DNA of 64,000 nt. Origin: Saururus chinensis (lineage: Eukaryota > Streptophyta > Magnoliopsida > Piperales > Saururaceae). The stretch covers positions 17,667,968-17,731,967 of the forward strand of contig CP141141.1 of the NCBI GenBank assembly GCA_035235625.1, read 5' to 3'. A program made the translations under genes and the position numbers. The notes below the pieces were generated by a model. It was not told where the DNA came from, ran no database searches, and saw nothing but the letters and a program-made list of their open reading frames with translations. Below are positions 46,164-58,998 of the stretch, one piece after another (position 1 is the first letter of the stretch; each line of letters opens with the position of its first letter).

Positions 46164-49100
46164 TGTAAGATCCCTAACTCAAACCGGTTCATTTTATTTG
46201 ATTTAGTAATTATTATGTGGTTTAATGTTAACTTTGATCGGTTTTAACTTATTTTTGAATTTAAAGTGGTTAACAATGGTTTTTAATCAAATTTTCTTCA
46301 CTTTGATGTTTTCTATGTTAATATAAGGCAATACAATTTTTTGGAATTTTTGACTTTTTTTCCCGAAAAGTTAGGGGGTGGGACCTGCCATGGGCCCCAC
46401 ATACAAAATTAGGATGATAAGGCCCAAATGACCCTAACAACATCTTAAGACAGTAATTGAATGTTTCAAAATTTTCAGACATCAATTTCAGTTTAAAATA
46501 AAATAAGTTTTCCATTTTTAGTATTAAATTTTATTTATACTCCACCTATTTGTTAGGTTTACCCCAAAACCTACTATAAATAGAAAGACACAGCCACTTT
46601 CCCAATTGGGAAGGGCTAGAATCTAGAGTTTAGGAGCCCTATTCCCCATTTTCAAAGAAGGAAAGGCAATTAAGGTAAAGATTAGCTTAATCTTTCCCTA
46701 ATTTCTTAGGGTTTCTCCTAAACATTCCAAATCTCTTCTTTTGCCAAGGTTTAATCTTAATTTCTATCCAAAAAGCTGCCGATTTGAACCTCTATTTCAA
46801 ACCATTATGAAAGAAATTTCGTTTTTGAACTCAATAAACCCTAGATCTACAAGTTTTCAAGAGATTTAGGTATTTTTAAGCGGATTTATGCAAGTATTAA
46901 CAAAAACCCTATGGTGGGTAGGATTTTAAGGTGTTGAAGCATCGATTTGAAGTCAAGAAGCTCACTGAAGGTAAGGGATTTCATTCTAAATAGGTCTGTG
47001 ATTTCAGATTTGATGTTTGATGGAGTTTGATATGGGTTTCCATGGAGTTGAGCTTTAATGGCGGATTGAGAAAAGCTTAATCTTTCTTATGATTTCTTGG
47101 TGTTTTTGGTTGTAAATGGCTAGATTTACTAGTTCCTAAGCATGGATTTCATTATTATGATGCTTGGGAGTGAGATTTGAAGGTTTATGATGTTTATGTA
47201 CATTTTCAATTTTAAATTCGAAAGGAAGACGTCAACCCAAAATTATGTTCTGGTGATCGAACGGCCATGCAGGCCTATCGAACGGCCAAGCATTCAGGCA
47301 TTCGAACGCCAACATAGCATATTTGTAATTTTTTATTATTTTGCTCATTTTCATGTTTTTACTCTTAAATATCATTTCCTATGTTTATGGTGAGTAAATT
47401 ATGCTAGGATGAGCTACTGGAAGGGTATAAATTTGATGTTGGAGACTATGATAAATGTTTAAGTGTTAAGTGGATTTTCTATTATTCGGTTAAGCATGTT
47501 ATAAATTCTTGTTTTGAATCTATGTTGAATGATTCATCATATTTTAAGCATGATTCCAGAAAGGTTATAGCATGAGAATGGAATTATATGCATTCACATA
47601 TTATGATTAAATTATGGGTGAATGATGGTACCATGTCTAGCTTCAAGTGTGGTGTGAATATGCTTACCTAAGTTTAGCTTGAGGTTGCACTTGACTCAAA
47701 TTGTATTGTTCAATGGTTTTCACACATGATTTCAGTAAGGAGTCATGATTAAATGTTAAAGAGCATGTGTGTGGTATGATGATGGGTTATTTATAATGCA
47801 TGTCCATATGCTTAGAATTGATTATTTCTACCACGTACACACACATGTGGGGGATAATTATGGTGATGGTTGATGTTATGATTAGAAATGATGCATGTAG
47901 GATGGGAGCACGTTTCATGAATTAAGATTCATGTATGTATTGCCCATGTATGTACCATATTGCATGCATCATGAAATGGATCTACGAATGGAACTTTATC
48001 GAGAGTAGTCGTGGTTGATCGATTGGATGTAATGGTGTGAGATTGTGTGCCGGATTAATCGATTATTTGCTTATCAGAAATTGGTTTGTTCGAAAGGACA
48101 TAATTTCGATTTGAGTTCCTGATTGGAACATGGATCCTCCCCGGGTTGAGTTGAGTCGAGTCGAGTTGGATGCGGTTGAGGTTTATTTATTGAGTCATTT
48201 GGACCATGAAAATCCAGAATGGTATGCCTTTGTGCACCGGCTACCACATGTTCTAGGTTTCCCTTATGGAATTTGGACTCTTGCACGGCAAAGATGTCCA
48301 GGGCGAACACGCTGCTCTCAGTTTCCCTTGTAAAATTCGAACATTCCCTACCAGGACTGTCCAGAGCAAGTAGATTGCTCTAGGTTTTTGTAAGGAATTC
48401 AGACCTTCCTTTTGGATTGTCTAGAGCGAGCAGAGGGGCTGACTACCCCAAACACCCTAGGTTTCCGTAAGGAATTCGAACTGTGTCCAGAGCAGGCAAT
48501 GCCCTAGGTTTCAAGTTAGGAAATCGGACTACGTCCAAAGCGGGTGGTATGATTATATTTCTCTCCATGATGGAGACATTCACCATTGTTGATGATTCAT
48601 GTGTATAAGATAATGTTATACCTAGTTTACATAGGTTGTGTAGGGATAATTGAGATTATGTGACACATGTAAATTTGTTGATGATGTATATGTATGAGAT
48701 AATATTATACCCAGTTTACACAGGTTGTGTAGGGATAGTTAAGATTATGTGACACATGTGAATTTGTTGATGATGCATATGTATGAGATAATATTATGCC
48801 CAGGTTGCAGAGGTTTTGTAGGGATAATTGAGATTATGTGATACATGTGGACATGGTTTGATATGCTTAATTATGGATTAGTGTGTTGAGACACTTTTAT
48901 GCAGGGTGTGTATGTGATGAGGATGGATCATGAATGAGATGATATTGTGATATACTATATGAAATGATATGCAGGATGAATGAATGCACTGGAAATGAAT
49001 CATGAATGAGATGATATTATGATATGCCATGTAGAATGGTCTGCAGGAGATATGTTGATGATATCATGAGTATACGTGTGATGAGTAGTATTGCACAAGT

Positions 49101-49700
49101 TATGCAAATGTCTCATGATGAATGAATGTGTTTTATGTGATGAATTCTAAGTGAAATATCTGCCATGATTTTGGATTTACTCTCTTGACATATAAAACCT
49201 TATTGAGTTTATGCTCACCCCTCTTTCTGTGTTTTGTTTTGGGGCTGCATGGTGTGACATGCAGTTAACCAGGATCCTCTATATGAGGAACGGTCGGAGA
49301 GAGCTTAGGTGTAGGTGTGGATGCCTCTCGACTTGGCTGTGTTTTCTGATTTACTCTGTTATGATAATAGAACATCATGTATGGTTGATCTTGTTTCAGA
49401 CTTATGTAACCCTTATGATTTTAGATCTGTTTAAGACTTTCTGATTCCAGCCATGTGTGTCGGCTCAGTATTTAAGTATGTGGGTATAAGATTCGTGGAC
49501 TAAGTCAGTGTTAAAGTCCTCTTTTGTTCTACTTATTTTTCTTGCACAAAGGTTTAAAGGTGTGCACTCCGTATGTGAAAATTATTCGCTAAAGGGATTA
49601 AAATCTTCCGCAACGTTAAACCAACTATGTCGCCCCCGTGCGCTTCTACTATCCCTTGGACCATGTTCGGCTTGGGTCGGGCGGGTGTCAGGGCATGACA
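46164..49700 (+). mobile_element. Solo LTR (3,537 bp) inserted in the gypsy protease region
   Basis: It starts TGTAAGATCCCTAACTC at 46,164 and ends GGTGTCAGGGCATGACA at 49,700, with protease-region sequence on its left and pol sequence on its right. It is the same family as 1-3,492 and as the fragment at 45,409. Five-base flanks (TACGT and GATGC) do not match cleanly, so the target duplication has decayed or the ends were altered. Confidence 0.75.
48586..48852. repeat. 89-bp tandem repeat inside the solo LTR, three copies
   Basis: Copies start at 48,586, 48,675 and 48,764. Each runs TTGTTGATGAT, GAGATAATATTAT, a TTACA.AGGTT block, GTAGGGATA and GATTATGTGACACATGT. The period is exact. Confidence 0.85.
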
Positions 49701-50344
49701 GATGCGTTCTTATATATATCCTATGATTTGCTTTAAGTACTAGTTATAAGATTAGGGAACTAGGATATATAATAGAAGTGCCGACTCCTAGATGAAAACT
49801 TTTTTAACTCAAAAGTTTCTGCAATATGTGTCTATGTCAATAGAAAATCAAACGTGGGTGGCTAACCTTATACTCTTAAATATGACATACTTCGATTTCA
49901 TATTAAGAATGGATTGGTTAGTGGATAATGAAGTCTTGGTAGACTAAAAAGAGTTATGTTCCATAAACAAGGAAAGAAAACTTTACCTTTTGTGGAAATA
50001 AAGAACATACAGTGACATGTATCATGTTTGCTATTAAAGCTCAACGATTGATAACAAAGGGATGTTACACATATCTTACTAGTTTCTTATTTGAAGAGAC
50101 TTTATCTTCTAAATTAGAAAATATTTGTGTGATAAGTGTTTTTTTCCGATGTGTTCCCTGATGATCTTCCTAGGGTATCACCATGAAGAGAAATTGACTT
50201 ACTACTAAGATTATGTCCTATTTCTAAGGCACCCTACTGAATAACTTTTGCAGAATGAAAGAAGTAAAGTGTTAATTGCAGAAGTTGTTGGATAATGGAT
50301 TTTTTGTCGACCCAGTGTTTTTCCAAAGGAGCTCAAGTCCTGTT

Positions 50345-50985
50345 AGAAACAGAAGTGGAATTTTTCGAAATTAATTCCAAAAATTCATCATTGAATGTGA
50401 ATTACGGTTGGAAACGAAATTGTTTAGAATAAATTCAGATATACGTCAAACCCAATTTCTAAGCTTTAAACTAATATAACTCTCTCTCCCGAACTGGGAT
50501 ATGCACATTCTTGGTACTATTACGCTCCTAAATTCGAGCTCTATCAAACAAGATCCCACAAGAGTAGGCAATTTTGAACTTTTAAAGTGGGCCCCACCTA
50601 TATGACATGTTTTTTTAGATTCAAATCGATATGAGAGGTAACTGTTGAAAAATAACGAACTCTATAATTTTTGGAACGGGGGCTAGGAGCCAAAATCGAC
50701 GAAATCACCTCATGAGGTGATTCAGTGATTTCGGCCGATTCTGGCTCAAAACGGCTTGGAATCAACTTCCAGGTGAAATTTTTAATTTCGTCCACCTTCT
50801 ACACACAAACGTGATTATGATAATTCGAGTCAGAATTAGGGTAGAATCAACATAATCTTACTAAAATTCAATACACAAATAGCCCCTAAGATTCTATGTA
50901 AATTATCAAATGCTTAATTCTATTACCTTAAAGAATAAGCATTACTTACCTTGATCGATGATTGATTGGATTAGTTACAAGAGGC
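50345..50985 (-). mobile_element. Reversed LTR-like insertion in the pol fossil
   Basis: The pol match stops near 50,345 and resumes near 51,000. The DNA between, read on the minus strand, has the ACCAAGAATGTGCATATCCC and GTTCGGGAGAG blocks typical of LTRs seen elsewhere in the window (7,266, 44,090 and 53,820). The ends are not resolved. Confidence 0.4.
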
Positions 50986-52489
50986 CAAGGTATTTTCTAC
51001 AATAGATTTAAAGTTTGAAAACCATCAAGCAAGAGTATAGGACAAAGATATTTTAAAGACAATTTTTTGTACCCAATATGGCCACTATAGATTTATATAG
51101 TTATGTCATTGGATTGACAATTGCTCTTGTAACTTTATAGACCTCTAAAACAAGATTTTCAAACTCAATTGTGATTAGTTTTGGTTGATGCTATTTTAGT
51201 CTATTTTACAAGTCTAGAAGAGTATAAAAAACACTTACTTATAGTTCTACAAACTCTGAGAGACCATTAGTTATATGCTAAGGAGAGTAAGTGTGAATTT
51301 TGGCTAAAATAGATTATTTTTTGGAGTCACATTATTTAAAAGATGGAGTATTAGTAGAACCAACAAGGATCAAAACAATGAGAATGTGGGATAAGGAATG
51401 TGAGAATGGTTTTCAAGAGTTAAAAAGGAAGCTAATCATAGTACTAGTCTTAGCTTTGCCACCTCACAGTAGAGGATTCGTTGTATATGGTAATGATTCT
51501 AGAACATGCCTCAGATGTGTGCTGATGCAAAATGACAAAGTGATCTTAACAGGAAACAAAGACTAAAGATTAAATACTGCAAGGACTATGATTTTTTATT
51601 CAATACCACTCATGAAAAGAAATGGTGTTGGCCAATACATTGAGTCGCAAAACTGAAGGAAGAATTGCTCAAATACTAGTGAAGAAGCAGAAATTGATGG
51701 AAGAAGTGATAATCTTTTAACTTAGGTTGTAGTCAGAAAACAAGAGTTTTTTTTGTGGCCAACCTGGGAGTGAAATTAGAATTAGATAAGCATATTCTGG
51801 AGGTTTGGAAAGAAGATGAAGATGTGCAGGCTTGCTAGGTAGGCCTGACTTCAATAAAGACGGTAATGGAAGAGGAGTAAGATTGGTTTAGGCAGTACTC
51901 AAGTTAAGACAAGATCTATAGTGTGATGCACATAGATCTTGGTACCCTATCCATCTAGAAGGATTAAGGATGTGTCAAGACCTAAAAAGGAATTTTTAGT
52001 GGAATGGGTCAAAAAGGGACATAGGAGAGTATGTCTCTAAATGTTTAACTTGCCAATAGATTAAAGCCAAACATTGAAAACCCTCTCGTACCTTGCAATC
52101 GATTGAAATCCCTAAGCGGAAATGGAATCACATTTCAATGGATTTTGTTTCAGGCTTGCCTAGAACATCGTAGGGTAATGAAGCTATTTGGATAATAGTG
52201 GATCGACTCACCAAAAGTGTACATTTCCTACCTCCAAGTAAGACACAATCATTAACTATTTTAGCAATGATATAAGTAAAAGAAACTGTGCGTCAACACA
52301 TTGTCGTTGTCAATTTTATAAGATCGTGACAATCAATCCACTTGTCAAGTATATCAAGGACTTTAGGAGGACTAAGGTACTAACCTAAATTTCAGTACAA
52401 CCTTCCACTCGTAAACAAATGAGCAGAAAGAGAGGACCATTCAGACATTGGAAGATAGATTAAGGGTTTGTGCCGTGGATGGGAGATGT

Positions 52490-55129
52490 AACTAGTGAAT
52501 GGATTTTGGACATAAGGGCAAACTTAGTTTTTATTGATAACAGACTTGTGCTTAGATAAATTGCTTGTTGTTTATGGATTTTGGAGTCTCATAATATTAG
52601 AATATGATTTGATATTCATAGTTGTGAACCCCACTTATTATGATCTGGATATTTAACCAAATGGTTTGTTTTGGATTAAAACAAAAATGATTTCTTTGGG
52701 ATTTACCATTCGTGCTATTTAAAAAAGTTTTAAAAATCTAGGTCATGACAGCTAGTATTGAAGACATTTTTCTAACTACAAGCCTGAAATCATATGAAAA
52801 GTTCTAATTTAGTGGAGGATGATCAGTTTTGGGATTAGAAACACTCTTAGGTAAGCATGTAGCAGGGTTGTAGAACGGCCGAGGAGAAACCATTCGACAT
52901 TTGTGGTGTGGGGCGCACTACATCAATGGATAGCTCCAAGGCTTGTTGTGCTAGTGTATAGTAAAAGTTATTTCTATAGTGTCATGAAATACTCATGGTA
53001 TGAGACCTGAGTACCAGTGTCGACATAGAAGTATTTCTGCATGTGCACCTAGAAATATATTACCTAGTAGCGATTCTGTAAAGTCAGAGTTATGCAGATA
53101 AAGTTGGTGCAAGAGTGAGTTTAAGGTGAAAAACAAAAGATGAGGAGTTCAATTTCACCTTGAGAGTTAAGTTTATTTTGAAACTGGTCTTGCCCCACAG
53201 CTAGTGGTGTTCTTGATATGGTTCATAGGTTCAGGTTTCAAAAGTTTGTAAGAAAATTTTCAAACGTTTTGGATTAAGTTGTGGTTGTTTCAGAATCAGG
53301 TTCTTCATTTGAAAAGTAAATGATCAAAATCTTGAATCATAAGGAGCATAATAGGAACAAATTCTTCGGACAAACAAAAATTCCATTGGTGAAAGTGTTT
53401 GGCAGCACCACTACTCTAAGGAAGCGACGTGGAAATTAGAAAGTGAAATAGTGAAAAGTATCTGAGAAGAATCTTTCAGTAAATAAAGGGTTAAATTTTG
53501 AGGACGAAATTTCTTTAAGGGGGTTAGATTGTAATGACCCTGATTTTTGGATATGATTTTCTATCTCTAATAATCCTGATACTTGAGTTTTTATTAAGTT
53601 TTAATTTGTTAAAGATGTTTACTTTATGATTTTTCATAATGATGTGATAGAGCGCTGAAAGACGAGTGTGATGAGCCTTGAACTGCTAGAATCGAACATC
53701 AAAGCCGAAAGTTACAGCCTCGAAAAGCATTCCTTAAGGGCGGGACCCACTTAAAAAGTATAGGATAATCTACCCATATAGGGTCTAGTTTTGTAGGAAT
53801 TGTCAATACAATACTAAGAATTGTTAAGTCGGAGTTCGGGAGAGAAAGTTAAGCATGCTTAAAGTTTTTGGAATTTTTTAAAATAACAAAGAAATAGAAA
53901 TAAATTTTTGAATAGCTGAGCGCGCCGCGTGACAGTTTTCACATGACACGCTATGCGTGTGACACGTGACTTTTCTGAAACCACCTCAATGCACTATGAA
54001 TAGCGTGTGAGGATTCTATTTTTCCAGTTTTTCTTCTCTCATGCTCCTCAAACTTCTTTTCCTTCGTTTTAAGCCATTTAAGTCTGATTCAAGCCGTTCA
54101 AGAGGTGTTCATTCCTAAATCGTGTGTGCCGAATGTCGTGATGGAATTATTTTTCCAGCTCGAGATTTCTAAGGCCTAGAAATGTGACAACCAAGTTCTT
54201 GGAGTCTAGTGTGTTGTCTTCGTTCTTGCGCGGGAGGCGAGGTACGGGGTTTTAAAGTCTAAAACACATGCTTTGATTATCAAAGTTAACTTGTTTGAAT
54301 GATTTTGTTTGGGTATGTTTATGAGCTTATTTTAAGGAAAGATGTATGTCTATGAACTGATTTTGCATGTGTTACTTTATGTTTTGGTTACACACACTCT
54401 ATGGGTGGTTCCTTAGTATGAAAACTGGGAATTATCTTAGCGATTTGATGCCCGTCGAAACAAAATAATCTGCAAGTAGCACGCACAGGGTGGAGTATCC
54501 TGGGAAAACCCCCCATGAGCGTAGGGGGTAAGCCATTGGTTATCATGGCTTGTAGAGATTCGGAATTGAGCTTTTGGATTTGATGTGTTTTGAACTAATC
54601 AATTTTCTGGGCGATTTACCATGGATAAAAGATTATGTGAGAGGATTATAAGGGTTTTTGAAGGTTTGTTGCATAGCGTCACTTTATATCTTAACTCAAC
54701 TTACTGAATATAAATATACTCACCCACCCCCAAATCCTACAGGTATTTCTACAAGGACAGAGGGAAGCAGAAGGGATTTCCAAATAATTTATATGGTTGG
54801 TGTATTAGATTTTTATGTAATTATTTATGTGATTGGTGTTTAATGGCACAATGTGCCTAGAGATCTATAAACTCTGAATAACTATCAACTCTACGCATAG
54901 TAGTCCTTGGCATGTGATAATAATATTCCATTATGTTGACTATGTCAGTCAGTATTTTTGGTTGTTCAATAGCTCCGTTATATTTTTATGATAATGATTA
55001 GAATGAGAAATGATAAATCCATGATTGTTTTGCACCAAGGGTTGTTATGTTTGGTCACGTGCATGGTAATTACACATGCCAGATGAGGATATTATAATTA
55101 TTTTATTATAGAAAATGGTGGTTGTCACA
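52490..55129 (+). mobile_element. Type-A LTR end, short internal region and 1.6-kb LTR
   Basis: The type-A LTR end is at 52,750 (GGTCATGACA). One GGTATGGGAC-type motif lies at 52,860-52,970. A TTTGAGGACGAAATTTC block and purine tract follow near 53,500-53,526, and then an LTR runs from 53,530 (TGTAATGACCC) to 55,129 (GGTTGTCACA). The GGACGAAAT before the polypurine tract is the usual end of chromovirus pol. No coding region survives whole. Confidence 0.6.
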
Positions 55130-55870
55130 GTTTCCACACCGCATGTCCTTCACCATATGAGCGAATATGTAGGTTTCTCTTGCATAGTCTCCACTACCAA
55201 CTCATACAAGAGGCCTTGTGATGTATGAGAATGATACTTTCTCCCTACTCCCTCTGCACAACTATGAGGATGAACATGTTGCTTCACTTGAAATTAACTT
55301 GTCTTTTGGTCAAAAATGACATGTAGTTTCCGACTACAACCGGGGTTCCAGCAAATGACTATCACTCTTTGTTTTCCATTCCTTTACAATGTATACTTGA
55401 AGTTGTCAACAATAGAATATTGTTTTAATTCTTTCCTTACTTAATATTGATCTTTAAACTGTTGTCCAACTCCAATGAAAATTTTCTCCCAAATACTTGA
55501 TCGCAGTACCATCCCTTGACTGCTTTCACCTTTGGAATTTTCCTTCATCTCTAAGGCATTGTCATACACAATAGCTTGTGTTGGCAATGTCCTCTGTCAT
55601 GGCTCCTTTGTCACCAATATCTTGCAACATTCTCCACTGCGGCTAAACACATCCAACATCTCCATTAATCTCATGTCATTAGCCATAACAACCTCTTCAT
55701 TCAAGAAAGGGTGTGTGTATTTCAAATTGACATCCTCATGGAATATTTTGAAAGATTTCTTTATTTGTTGCCCAAATGAACTGTTACTATCCTCCTTTCG
55801 ACATAGTGTAAATGATTGACACCTGCTACTATCTTCAATTTACAATTTGGGTTGGGTTCAATAGTTCCAC
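55130..55870 (-). pseudogene. MULE transposase, N-terminal region, broken
   Basis: On the minus strand, partial frames read SSIWEKIFIGVGQQFKD, then KELKQYSIVDNFKYTL, RVIVICWNPGCSRKLHVIF and HPHSCAE. This is the order of the MuDR-type N-terminal region: an F-D-LKQYSI-DN-Y helix, a C-X4-C, then H-X-H-X-C, a putative DNA-binding zinc site. The frame is interrupted by stops after FKDQY (near 55,443) and after FKYTL (near 55,385), plus a shift upstream of SSIWEK. The region is cut at 55,129 by an LTR, so the catalytic part is missing here. Confidence 0.6.
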
Positions 55871-55984
55871 CGTAGCATGACGGTGGACTCTGCACATGGA
55901 TACAACAATGTTACTTACTCCTGTAACACAAATTTTTTTTCTGATTTAACTATCAAACTAACTTGCACCCCTACATCCCCTATA

Positions 55985-56350
55985 CTACTAAGGGAATTTT
56001 TTATGCACCACATTATGTTGTGAAGGGCTTGCGATGCAAAACACTATTTTGCGATGGCATTTACTGGCCATCCCAATTGTTATGATCTTGCATCGCAATG
56101 CCATCGCAATTACGTCACAACTCACTTCATCCCAACATCCCCTATACGGTGAAATAAATTGTTATGTGATGGTTTTGTGATGTAATTGCGATAGGTATGT
56201 GATGTAGTTTTGATGCTAGAGACTATTATTGTGATGATATTTACTTACCATCCCAATTAGGATGATCTTCCATTGCAACTACATCGCAATCATCTAGGAA
56301 CAACATCACAACCATGTCGCAACTACTTTCTATCCCAACATTTTGTAATC
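55985..56350. repeat. Complex inverted/direct repeat, terminal arm of the split MULE
   Basis: A 90-110-base unit occurs directly twice (56,063-56,150 and 56,239-56,345), sharing ATTTACT..CCATCCCAATT, GATGATCTT and TATCCCAACATT-type blocks. Between them, GTGATGGTTTTGTGATGTAATTGCG is the inverse of CGCAATTACGTCACAA at 56,098-56,115. The array lies upstream of the minus-strand MULE transposase fragment and resembles 45,235-45,408 inverted. Confidence 0.6.
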
Positions 56351-57537
56351 TGATCCTATCATGCTACTGCTAGGGGATTATCTTTGAATTCTATTGCGCA
56401 ATTCCACTATATGTACTTGCATTGTTTGATGGTCTAATTTCAATCTTCTGGGCAAACTTCAACTTCTTTTCCGCTACGAGCCGAGCTTATGGCGAGCTTC
56501 TAGTAGAGAATATGGCCAAGCTTCAGCCATGACAAGGAGAAGGTGGATAGAAGGAAGACAATAGGAAGCAGGGAGCTGCGACAAATTGTGTACGACCTTT
56601 CAGTGATGCTTCTAGGCGATCTTCTATTAGCACGAAGTTGAAGTTGCAACACATGAATGTGAAGATGTGAAGGAGAAGTTGCAACCGACCTCCACCAGTG
56701 ATCGGAGATAAGGAAGATGAGAAAATACAAAGCAGATGCAGCCAACTTACCGACGGAGATGAGGAAGACGAGAAGATACAATCAAAGCTCTGACCGGAGA
56801 TGAGGAAGATGAGCGCGCTTGAGGCTGAGGACGGGAAAGGAGAGCCAATGCCCATCATACCAGCGTCATAAAGATGTCTTCTTTCCAAGAGCACCCTCAT
56901 CTGGAGAGCCATCACAAGGCCTGCTGCTTCCTGGCGGAGCAAAAGATTACTTGTGGGTTATTGCTAGCAACCAAACAGTACTTTGGCAACTGCATTCATG
57001 CACTCAGGGTGAACCATTGCCTGCAAGCTCCTGTCGCAGGACCTAGAGTAGTGAAGTTTTTTTTTCTTTTGATAAATGAGAATATGGATTAAATAAAAAG
57101 AAGGAAAATATAGAAAAGAAATACAAAGCATGGTAGACCAGAATGACATCTTTGCATCACCTGACCATGTTTGATCCTCGCGGCATCAAGATGGGGAGTT
57201 CACTAGGTTCGATATGTACTGGTCTTAGTTCGGGTGGGGGAAGGCGGTGGTGGCAAGAAGTGGGTACGCAAATAAGTATCGGGGAAAGTGTTGGCATATT
57301 CTGGGTAGGAAGGAGTGTGGACTTGGAGATTTGCATTTTGGCTAATACGATGGGATTAGTTGAGGTGGATGAGGAGTTCAAGGGTAATACGAGAATAAGG
57401 ATAAAAATTTAATGGTAAAAATAGTCAGAAATAGATAGTTCTATTTTCTTACCTTCCTACTTTTTAATATAGTATGATATAATATCCATATTCATCTACA
57501 TTCGCCTCTATCTATAAAAAAAATAGAATTAGTCAAA
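56351..57537. other. Intergenic; short GAGATGAGGAAGA repeats
   Basis: Three copies of CGGAGATRAGGAAGA lie at about 56,701-56,800, roughly 53-55 bases apart. Frames of 93-139 codons on the minus strand run across them and are low-complexity Ser/Leu. No family is recognised. Confidence 0.4.
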
Positions 57538-58400
57538 ATGAAAATTATATAAATAATATTAAAAAAATATTTATCAAAATAATAGAACAAAATATTTATC
57601 AAAATAATGCTTGTTTTGGCTACGTAGGCGTTGGCCAAGTTCTAGAGCCTGTATGGTTCTTTTAGGAAAAAAATTTATGATTTCATCATTTTCAAAGATA
57701 AAATCAGTACTATGTATTACACTCTCTCTCTTATCCACTTTCCCTCTCTTCTCTGTTCACTCTCTCTCTATATTCACTCTCTCTCTCTTGTCTATCTCTT
57801 CACACACTATCTCCACTTTTCTCTATTCACTCTCTTTTCTTTCTTCTTTCTTCTTTCTCTTTCTCTTTCTTTCTCCCTGTTTCTCTCTCATACGCGTGAG
57901 CATGAGCTCCAGCTCTAAAGTCTAGTCTCTTCTCTCTCTCTCCTGTCTCTCTCTTCATATATTATCTCCACTTTTTTCTATTCACTCTCTCTTCTCTTTT
58001 CTTTCTCTTTCTCTCTCCCTATTTCTCTCTCATGCGTGTGAGCATGAGCTCTAGCTCTAAAGAGGAGAAAAGAAACAGTAAAAAATTTTAATTAAATATT
58101 TTTCTTACATATTTATTATATATTAAAATAATAAATTTTAAATAAAATATAATATATTTATAAATGATAAAATTACTATAATTTTTTAAAAAATTTATAA
58201 TTTTATCCTTTAGAAGAGATGAAAGAAAAAAAAATAAAAAAAAAAGACTAGAGAAAAAATAAGAGATATAGCTTAAAGAGAGAGGAGAGAGAGTAAATAG
58301 AGAGTAAGAAAAAGAGAAAGAAATAGAAGATAAGACAAATTACTCATTGTAGTGATTTCATCCTTGTTGTCCTTTGACAAGGACAAAATGCAGACGACGA
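57538..58400. mobile_element. Truncated MULE derivative with CT/GA hairpin
   Basis: The left arm (57,538-57,660) has AAAATTATATAAATAATATT, AAAAAAATATTTATC and GGCTACGTAGGCGTTGGCC, matching the PMD MULE arm order. It is followed by a decayed ATTTCATCATTTTCAAAGATAAAATC palindrome, CT-rich tracts (57,719-58,062) and GA-rich DNA (58,255-58,340), then GTGATTTCATCCTTG. The CT block contains a direct duplication ending GCATGAGCTC.AGCTCTAAAG (ends near 57,920 and 58,062). The right arm is not found. Confidence 0.6.
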
Positions 58401-58870
58401 AACCAGTATAGATACAACAAGAACTAATGCATTTAGTGGACGAACATACTCAATCATTTATTCGGGTCCAACACCCTTTGTTAGCATAGTCTTCCACAAC
58501 ACTATCATAAAATGGACCAAATTTTTATTCATTTCATGCACACGTCGTCCTCGAACACACCAAAAAAAAATTATTTTTTCTATCTAAATGAGAGCTGTCA
58601 CCTCAACCAAAAGTCTTTCGACGTGGAACTGCTAACACATGCGTTTTAGAAGCTTCAGTAAAAGTCGAGGCATCCATCTGAATAGGAAATAATTATATAA
58701 AATAACAGGGAAGAGTAATATGTTAGCAAGAAAAAGAACCCCGTCCATGTAAAGGATTTATGGAAGACCCAAGACAACTGCGCGAAAGACAAAAGATATA
58801 ATTTAAGAGGAGTCCAGCAATATAATATGTTTTTGATGGAACCCATGATCTTCAGACACAAAAGTGGTTC
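58401..58870. other. Spacer, nothing recognised
   Basis: A 68-codon minus-strand frame (58,861-58,655) is hydrophobic and without recognisable homology. I do not call it a gene. Confidence 0.4.
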
Positions 58871-58998
58871 GTTTGCGGCATGTTTTAAAACCCGGCTCGG
58901 GACACCAACTCCGAAGAGTGTTTAAGCCGGTTTAACCGGGTTTAACCTGCGGTCAACTCGGGTTAACCTGTTCATATATAACTTCCCTGCCCTCCGCC

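Larger units (their letters stand above)
45409..52480 (+). mobile_element. Ty3/gypsy (chromovirus-like) fossil with gag, protease, RT, RNase H and integrase remnants
   Basis: An LTR fragment starts TGTAAGATCCCTAACCC at about 45,409 and runs to about 45,740. Then come a gag zinc-knuckle region (about 45,955-46,020), a protease start (about 46,130), RT beginning near 50,140, the RT core and RNase H (51,000-51,560) and integrase (51,990-52,260, with QxIKAKH, IPKRKWNHISMDF and IIVDRLTKS landmarks). The element is heavily decayed, with many breaks. It is interrupted by a 3.5-kb solo LTR (46,164-49,700) and a reversed LTR-like segment (about 50,345-50,985). It is long dead. Confidence 0.7.

Noticed and set aside
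56500-56942. 139- and 93-codon minus-strand frames
   Set aside because: They are Ser/Leu-rich readings of short GAGATGAGGAAGA repeats and resemble no family.
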